A stretch of DNA of 64,000 nt from Amycolatopsis sp. QT-25. Its GTDB lineage: Bacteria > Actinomycetota > Actinomycetes > Mycobacteriales > Pseudonocardiaceae. The stretch covers positions 5,580,001-5,644,000 of the forward strand of contig NZ_CP120210.1 of assembly GCF_029369745.1 (NCBI RefSeq), in the 5' to 3' direction. Both the position numbers and the translations under genes were made by a program. Shown here piece after piece: positions 59,252 through 64,000 of the stretch; the stretch's first letter is position 1; each line of letters opens with the position of its first letter. The notes under the pieces are model-generated. The model did not search any database and was not told the origin of the DNA. It saw only the letters and a program-made list of their open reading frames with translations.

Positions 59252-59696
59252 CGCCTGTAGCGCTCACGGAGCGTTCGAAGAAGGATTCGAGTACGACGAT
59301 CGTTTGCGTGCCGGTGACGCCCTCGATGGCGTACAGCCTGCGCAGTGACGCCTGAAGTTCCTCGGTGGTCGGCGTGCGCACCTTCACCAGCAGCGAGGCA
59401 GGGCCCGCGATGATGTGCGCTTCCACGACCTCCGGCAGCGCCTCCAGCGCGGCCTTGGTCGGCGAATCGCCCATCCACGAGCCCGCCTCGATCAGTACGA
59501 ACGCCATCACCCCGCGACCGACCGCCGCCGGATCGACGTCGACGGTCGTGCGCCGGATGACGCCCTGTTCGCGGAGTTTGCGGACTCGTTCGTGCGCGGC
59601 GCCCGCGGACAGGCCGACCGCCTTGCCGAGCGCGGCGTACGCCTGAGTCGCGTCCTGCTGCAGCTCCGTGAGCAACATGCGATCTACGTCATCCAT
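59199..59696 (-). CDS. Lrp/AsnC-family transcriptional regulator
   Basis: This 165-residue regulator has the N-terminal helix-turn-helix (MDDVDRMLLTELQQDATQAY, then LSAGAAHERVRKLREQGVI) and the RAM ligand domain. It is divergent from the SMP-30 gene, with an AT-rich 68-base gap that could hold its site. The C-terminal tail, read antisense to the nitrilase gene end, is low-complexity. Confidence 0.93.
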   Translation of the reverse strand: MDDVDRMLLTELQQDATQAYAALGKAVGLSAGAAHERVRKLREQGVIRRTTVDVDPAAVGRGVMAFVLIEAGSWMGDSPTKAALEALPEVVEAHIIAGPASLLVKVRTPTTEELQASLRRLYAIEGVTGTQTIVVLESFFERSVSATGATAAGSPERPSPPAPSR

Positions 59697-59764
59697 AGGT
59701 TGACCATACCAAGTTCGGCGGTTCATGATGATCGCAATATCTCATTCGGGCCACTGGGGTTTTC

Positions 59765-60667
59765 ATGGACATGGTCAAGGCGCAGTTCGAGGTCCTCGAC
59801 GAGCGGTTCGCCCGCGTCAACGGGGACGAGTGGATGCGACGTCTGCACACGGGCTGCCGGTGGACCGAGGGGCCGGCCTACTTCCCCGCCGGCCGGTACC
59901 TGGTGTTCAGCGACATCCCGAACGACCGCGTCCTGCGGTGGGACGAGACGACGGGCGCCGTCGGCGTCTTCCGCGAGCCCGCCGGATTCCACAACGGGCA
60001 CACCGTCGACCGTCAGGGCAGGCTCGTCAGCTGCGAACAGGGCAACCGCCGGGTGACGCGCACCGAGCACGACGGCACCACCACCGTGCTCGCGGAGACC
60101 TATCAGGGCAAGAGGTTCAACAGCCCCAACGACGTCGTCGAATCCTCCGACGGCGCGATCTGGTTCACCGACCCCAGTTACGGGATCGACAGCGACTACG
60201 AAGGCCATCAGGCGGAAAGCGAGATCGGCGCCTGCCACGTCTACCGCGCCGACCCGGTGGACGGTTCCGTGCGGATCGTCGCGGACGATTTCTCGCGTCC
60301 GAACGGGCTCGCGTTCTCGGTGGACGAATCGCGGCTCTACATCGTGGACACGCGGCAGAAACCCAGTCACATCAGAGTTTTCTCGGTGGACGAGGGGCGG
60401 CTTTCCGGCGGTGAGATCTTCGCGACCTGCGACGCCGGCGGTTTCGACGGCGTACGCCTGGACGCCGCGGGCCGGGTCTGGGCCGCCGCGCACGACGGCT
60501 TGCACTGCTTCGCGCCCGACGGCACGCGGATCGGGAAGCTGCGGGTGCCGGAGGTCTGTTCGAACCTGACCTTCGGCGGGCCGCGGCGGAACGATCTGTT
60601 CATCACCGCGTCGAGTTCGGTCTACACGCTGCGGGTGAACTTCTCGGCGCCACGTGTAGTGGGGTGA
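59765..60667 (+). CDS. SMP-30/gluconolactonase-family protein
   Basis: This 300-residue six-bladed propeller lactonase has likely metal ligands in TEGPAYFPAGRYLVFSDIPN, KRFNSPNDVV and SRPNGLAFSVDES. It probably hydrolyses a sugar lactone. ATG 59765 or 59771 may start it. It is followed by palindromes and an IS element. Confidence 0.88.
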   Translation: MDMVKAQFEVLDERFARVNGDEWMRRLHTGCRWTEGPAYFPAGRYLVFSDIPNDRVLRWDETTGAVGVFREPAGFHNGHTVDRQGRLVSCEQGNRRVTRTEHDGTTTVLAETYQGKRFNSPNDVVESSDGAIWFTDPSYGIDSDYEGHQAESEIGACHVYRADPVDGSVRIVADDFSRPNGLAFSVDESRLYIVDTRQKPSHIRVFSVDEGRLSGGEIFATCDAGGFDGVRLDAAGRVWAAAHDGLHCFAPDGTRIGKLRVPEVCSNLTFGGPRRNDLFITASSSVYTLRVNFSAPRVVG

Positions 60668-60760
60668 CGCGACGTGAAAGGGACCTTCGCCGCGTCGCAC
60701 GCGGTGAAGGCGTCCTTGACGGACTGCCCGGCCGCTCCCCGCACCAGGCCGGGAAGCGTG

Positions 60761-60811
60761 CAATGAAGGGACCTTTCATCGCAAATTTTGCGATGAAAGG
60801 CCCCTTCATTG
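60761..60811. repeat. GGCC-type palindrome abutting the IS element
   Basis: CAATGAAGGGACCTTTCATC is mirrored by GATGAAAGGCCCCTTCATTG with one mismatch around AAATTTT. The right arm runs directly into the left end of the IS element at 60807-60811. A looser related hairpin (GTGAAAGGGACC onward) lies at about 60674. Confidence 0.8.
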
Positions 60812-60828
60812 AGCCTTTTCCATCTTGG

Positions 60829-61614
60829 TTAGCTGAGGCTGTGTTCGAGGGTGAGGATGGCTTTGGCTAGTGCGGTGACGCGGTGGGTGCTGGTGCGGAC
60901 GCGGGTGAGTACTCGCCAGTTTTTGAGGGTGGCGAACCCGCGTTCGCCTCGGCCGCGTACGGCCGCCAGTGTTGTGTTGGCCTGTGTGTAGGCAGGTCCG
61001 AGTGGGCGTTTGGGCTGGTGGGCGGTTCGGTGGTTCTTGTACGGAGTGATCACCCCGTAGGCGACGTTGTCGTAGCCGCTGTCGGCCAGCAGCCGGATCC
61101 CGGCCTGGTCGGCCAGGTCGCAGATGCGGTGGTGGCGGGCGGCGGTGGTGTCGTTGGTCGCGCCGGGTAGTCCGTCGGAGATCCACAGCAGCCGGCCGTA
61201 GGGGTCGGTGAGGGCTTGCAGGTTGATGCCGTGGTGGCGGTGTTTGCCGGAGTAGTAGGGCTTGTTCGCGGCGATGCGGTCGGTGCGGATGACGGTGCCG
61301 TCGAGGATGGCGTAGTTGTTGTGGCTCCAGGCGAGCTGCCACAACGCGGCGGTCAGGGACGGGGCGCGCTGGGCGAGCAGGTCGATGGTTTCGCGCAGAT
61401 AGCGGCACACAGTGGCCACGCCGATACGGAATCCGGCGGCCAGGCGGGCGTAGGTGTCGCCGTTACGCAAGTGGGCCAGCACGAGCAGGGCCTGGCGCTG
61501 GCAGGACAGCCGGCGCCAGCGCGACCTGATCGCGCGCCGGTGTTGCTGGATGATCCGGGTCAACCCGGCCAGTGTCTGGCTGGACAACGTGATCGCCGAG
61601 GGGTAAGACAACAC
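60829..61614 (-). CDS. IS5-family transposase
   Basis: This 261-residue DDE transposase has an N-terminal helix-turn-helix (GDTYARLAAGFRIGVATVCR) and a DDE_Tnp_4-like core. The first Asp is in YAILDGTVIRTDRI, the second in LLADSGYDNVAYG, and the last Glu in RGRGERGFATLKNWRVL. GTG 61614 is chosen because AGGAGC lies just upstream; earlier frame positions would place the start inside the terminal hairpin. Confidence 0.88.
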   Translation of the reverse strand: MLSYPSAITLSSQTLAGLTRIIQQHRRAIRSRWRRLSCQRQALLVLAHLRNGDTYARLAAGFRIGVATVCRYLRETIDLLAQRAPSLTAALWQLAWSHNNYAILDGTVIRTDRIAANKPYYSGKHRHHGINLQALTDPYGRLLWISDGLPGATNDTTAARHHRICDLADQAGIRLLADSGYDNVAYGVITPYKNHRTAHQPKRPLGPAYTQANTTLAAVRGRGERGFATLKNWRVLTRVRTSTHRVTALAKAILTLEHSLS

Positions 61615-61615
61615 A

Positions 61616-61674
61616 GCGAAGCTCCTGGCAGTGCATGGTTCTTGGTCGTTCCACGCATCTACCAGGAGCTTCGC
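61616..61674 (-). promoter_or_regulatory. Hairpin burying the transposase ribosome-binding site
   Basis: GCGAAGCTCCTGG (61616-61628) is exactly mirrored by CCAGGAGCTTCGC (61662-61674). On the transposase mRNA the 3' arm contains AGGAGC, two bases before the GTG start. Transcripts entering from outside would fold and hide the start, a strategy known from IS10/IS50. Confidence 0.65.
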
Positions 61675-61786
61675 CATACCCAGCCCACCAACACACCCCA
61701 CCAACCCAAACCAAGTTGGAAAAGGCTCAATGCAGTCTTTCAGCCTGGACGCGGGTAAAGCGTGCAACCGAGCCAAGCCGAAGCGG

Positions 61787-62443
61787 CTACCGCAGCAGCC
61801 CCTCGCGGATCGCCACCCGTACGAACCCGGCCCGCCGCCGTTCCCCGGTCTTGTCCCGGATCCGGTCGAGATAGGACCGCACCGTCCGCACGCTGATGTT
61901 CAGGATCTCCGCCACGTCGACGTCGCGTTCGCCGGCCGCGACCAGCCGCAGGACCTGCTTTTCCCGTTCGGACAGGACGATCTTGGGCCCGGCGTGGCGG
62001 TCCTCGCTGTCCTGGATGATCATTCCGGCCAGCGTCGGCGACACGTACGCGTTGTCGTCGGCGATGGTGCGGATGGCGCGCAGCAGTTCGTCGCCGTCGA
62101 CGTCCTTGGACAGGAAGCCCTTCGCGCCGGCCTGCATGGCGCCCAGCACCTCGGGCTGTTCGGCGTGCGCGGACACCACGAGCACCTTGTGCCCCATCTG
62201 GCCCACTTCGAGCACGGCGGCGGCGTCCTGCACCCCGCGCAGCTTGAGGTCGAGGACGACGACGCTGCCGGGAGCCTGCTCCTGGACGGCGAACCGCGCG
62301 ACGGAGTCGGCGACGGCGCCCAGCGCGATGTCGGGCGCTTCGGTGAGGACACGCGCGACGGCGTCCCGGTACAGCGGATGATCTTCGATCACCCCGACGT
62401 TGATCGGCATGGTGCGTTTCGGCTGCTGCTCGTCTGCGTTCAC
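61787..62443 (-). CDS. LuxR-type response regulator (second of two)
   Basis: This 218-residue regulator has a receiver domain (acidic pocket VIEDHPLYRDA near 18-28, phosphorylated Asp65 in VVVLDLKLRG, LSKDV with the Lys) and a LuxR helix-turn-helix (LSEREKQVLRLVAAGERDVD, then VRTVRSYLDRIRDK). The GTG start at 62443 overlaps the upstream paralogue. No histidine kinase lies nearby. The IS inserted just downstream. Confidence 0.9.
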   Translation of the reverse strand: MNADEQQPKRTMPINVGVIEDHPLYRDAVARVLTEAPDIALGAVADSVARFAVQEQAPGSVVVLDLKLRGVQDAAAVLEVGQMGHKVLVVSAHAEQPEVLGAMQAGAKGFLSKDVDGDELLRAIRTIADDNAYVSPTLAGMIIQDSEDRHAGPKIVLSEREKQVLRLVAAGERDVDVAEILNISVRTVRSYLDRIRDKTGERRRAGFVRVAIREGLLR

Positions 62444-63180
62444 CGGCGTCCTTCGAATCCGTCCGCGTCGGCGCGGGGCACGACCGGCCGAGACGGGCCG
62501 GGCACCTCCGGCGGAGACGCGAGCCCGAGCTGAATGGCCTTGCGGACCAGACCGGCCCGCCTTCTCTCTCCGAGTTTGTCACGGATCCGGTCCAGATAAC
62601 CGCGGACCGTCCGGACCCCGATACCGAGGATGCGGGCGATGTCGACGTCGCGTTCACCCGCCGCGACCAGCCGCAGGACCTGCTTCTCGCGCGCGGAAAG
62701 CGCGACGTCCGGAGCCGACGCGGGACGGTCGGCGTTGTCCTTGATGATCATTCCGGCCACCACCGCGGAAACGTAGGCACGGCCACGCGCGACCGTCCTG
62801 ATCGCGATCAGGAGTTCGTCGACGTCAACGTCCTTGGACAGGAAGCCCTTGGCGCCGGCGGCGATCGCGCCGAGCACCTGCTCGGGCTCCGCCTGCGCGG
62901 ACACCACGAGCACGTGGTGCCCCAGTTCGCACACCTGGAGCACGGCCGCCGCCCCGGCGATCCCCGGCAGGCCGAGGTCGAGCAGCACCACGCTGCCGGG
63001 CGGCTGCGGATGGACGTGGAACCGGGCGACCGAATCGACCACCGCGCCCAGTTCGATCCCTTCGGCCTCGGTGAGGACCCGGACCACGGCGTGCCGGTAC
63101 AACGGATGGTCTTCGATCACCGCGACGTCGACCCGGTCGGTCTCCGGCCTGTCTTCAGTCATCTGCACGTTTCCGCTCAC
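62440..63180 (-). CDS. LuxR-type response regulator (first of two)
   Basis: This 246-residue paralogue shares about the same receiver (VIEDHPLYRHA, Asp68 in VVLLDLGLPG) and HTH (LSAREKQVLRLVAAGERDVD, VRTVRGYLDRIRDK) with an extra 25-residue tail. GTG 63180 overlaps the eccB stop in GTGA. The two regulators arose by tandem duplication. Confidence 0.9.
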   Translation of the reverse strand: MSGNVQMTEDRPETDRVDVAVIEDHPLYRHAVVRVLTEAEGIELGAVVDSVARFHVHPQPPGSVVLLDLGLPGIAGAAAVLQVCELGHHVLVVSAQAEPEQVLGAIAAGAKGFLSKDVDVDELLIAIRTVARGRAYVSAVVAGMIIKDNADRPASAPDVALSAREKQVLRLVAAGERDVDIARILGIGVRTVRGYLDRIRDKLGERRRAGLVRKAIQLGLASPPEVPGPSRPVVPRADADGFEGRR

Positions 63181-64000
63181 CCCGTCCCACCTGCCGCGGA
63201 CACCGCACGGCCCGCCTGCGCCGGATCCAGCGCGGGTCCGCGGGGCACCAGCGCCAGCAATCCATTCGGAACCGGTTGCCGTTCGGCTTGGCCGTATCCG
63301 AGGGAAGCGAGTGCCTCAGTGCTCGCCACCGGGTACTTCAGGCCCGTGTCGGTCACGACGTGGACCGTGCCGGAACCGGATTCCGCCACCACCGCGCCTC
63401 CCGACGGAGGCACGAAAACCGCGTCGGCGACCAACGCGTCCGTCCGCGCCGTCACCGGGATCGCCTTCGCACCTTGCGGCAATGGGACCCGCGCGGAGAT
63501 AACGATTCGAGAACCCTGCGCGCACAACGTCACGGACTGTCCGGTAACGGGTGCTTTTCGCGGGATCCGGTCCGGATACTCCGCGGGATCGGCCCCGCCC
63601 GCCCTCGCCGTGCCGACCTTCGGCACCGCGGCGACGTCGGCCGCGCGCACCGCGACGGGCGCCGGGACACCGGTGTAGGCGTCCGCGTTCTGCGGGGTGG
63701 TGATCAGCAGGCTCGCCTCGGTCTGGCCGATGGGCTCGAGCCCTTCGGCGTGGACGAGGTAGTACGACGTCGCGTCGCCCGGTGTCGCCATCGCGTCGAC
63801 GACGCCGAGCACCGAACCGACCCTCGTCGCGGTGCCGCCGACCTTCGGGCCGGGCCGTCCGGCGTCTTCCACCGCGCGGTGGGCCAGGTCCCGTCCGGCG
63901 GCGACGGTGCCGATCCACCGGGAGGACACCGCGATCGCCGGATAGGTGTCGAACTGCAACGCCGTGGCGGCCTCCGGAGTGAGCTTGTAGCGGCGTCCCG
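63177..64000 (-). CDS. eccB: Type VII secretion protein EccB, 3' part
   Basis: The last 274 residues of EccB, continuing past base 64000. EccB is a periplasm-facing, single-pass core component of the ESX/type VII membrane complex. Conserved pieces are RRYKLTPEAATALQFDTYPA, LCAQGS and the C-terminal ALVPRGPALDPAQAGRA. Its stop overlaps the first response regulator's start, so these are one transcription unit. Confidence 0.88.
   Translation of the reverse strand, partial: GRRYKLTPEAATALQFDTYPAIAVSSRWIGTVAAGRDLAHRAVEDAGRPGPKVGGTATRVGSVLGVVDAMATPGDATSYYLVHAEGLEPIGQTEASLLITTPQNADAYTGVPAPVAVRAADVAAVPKVGTARAGGADPAEYPDRIPRKAPVTGQSVTLCAQGSRIVISARVPLPQGAKAIPVTARTDALVADAVFVPPSGGAVVAESGSGTVHVVTDTGLKYPVASTEALASLGYGQAERQPVPNGLLALVPRGPALDPAQAGRAVSAAGGTG

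Larger units (their letters stand above)
60807..61732 (-). mobile_element. IS5-family insertion sequence
   Basis: CATTGAGCCTTTTCCATCTT at the left (60807-60828) is mirrored by AAGTTGGAAAAGGCTCAATG at the right (61711-61732), with one mismatch over 22 bases. One transposase gene fills the interior. No obvious direct target repeat is seen outside the ends (CCTT on the left, CAGT on the right), so the true ends may be the shorter GAGCC...GGCTC. The element looks complete and recent. Confidence 0.85.

Overview
The window is high-GC actinobacterial chromosome. Gene content and order point to Pseudonocardiaceae, most likely Amycolatopsis (inference from recognised gene families, not from a search). 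The evidence is a Wag31/SepF/FtsZ division cluster, SigK/RskA, a class II DAHP synthase, a WS/DGAT acyltransferase, a his–trp–lgt supercluster in the order known from mycobacteria, and a type VII secretion eccB at the right edge. No rRNA, tRNA or CRISPR was found.

Layout. 1-5.4 kb: 5' part of a penicillin-binding protein, ileS with an actinobacterial T-box leader, and an orphan Imm21-like immunity gene. 5.4-7.5 kb: a graveyard with a frameshifted unknown gene, an IS5-type transposase remnant and a broken DUF222/HNH gene. 7.9-18 kb: a FUSC-family membrane protein, a small Cys-containing membrane protein, then wag31, yggT, sepF, yggS, pgeF and ftsZ, followed directly by rskA-sigK, where ftsQ would be expected. 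18-30 kb: WS/DGAT, aroG, a secreted serine protease, a twice-frameshifted tripeptidyl-aminopeptidase-type hydrolase, and gltBD. 30-41 kb: lgt, an M20 amidohydrolase, trpA, trpB, trpC, a trp-region membrane protein, trpE, a divergent TetR regulator, then hisI, a membrane protein and hisF.

41-55 kb: an ECF sigma factor with a membrane partner and small enzymes around priA (hisA) and hisH, then about 10 kb of accessory genes separating hisH from hisB. These include glutaryl-CoA-dehydrogenase-like acdH, a split transketolase facing soxR, kptA, a cyclase-like repeat protein, a TetR/MMPL efflux pair and an ArsR/AHSA1/DHFR operon. 55-64 kb: hisBCD, a nitrilase-family hydrolase, an Lrp regulator, an SMP-30 lactonase, a complete IS element, two tandem LuxR-type response regulators and the end of eccB.

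How genes work together. Histidine and tryptophan enzymes lie on one strand with ATGA/GTGA overlaps. trpF, trpD and trpG are absent, so the HisA homologue is probably the bifunctional PriA isomerase. gltBD supplies glutamate and aroG feeds chorismate.

Most striking: (i) a 38-bp unit repeated three times at the trpB-trpA junction, creating three overlapping 13-codon micro-ORFs each with its own Shine-Dalgarno; (ii) a family of GGCC-centred intergenic palindromes after many genes; (iii) a SoxR box with 19-bp promoter spacing in front of a split transketolase; (iv) an IS hairpin that buries the transposase ribosome-binding site; (v) two translationally coupled orphan response regulators fused to the end of an eccB transcription unit.
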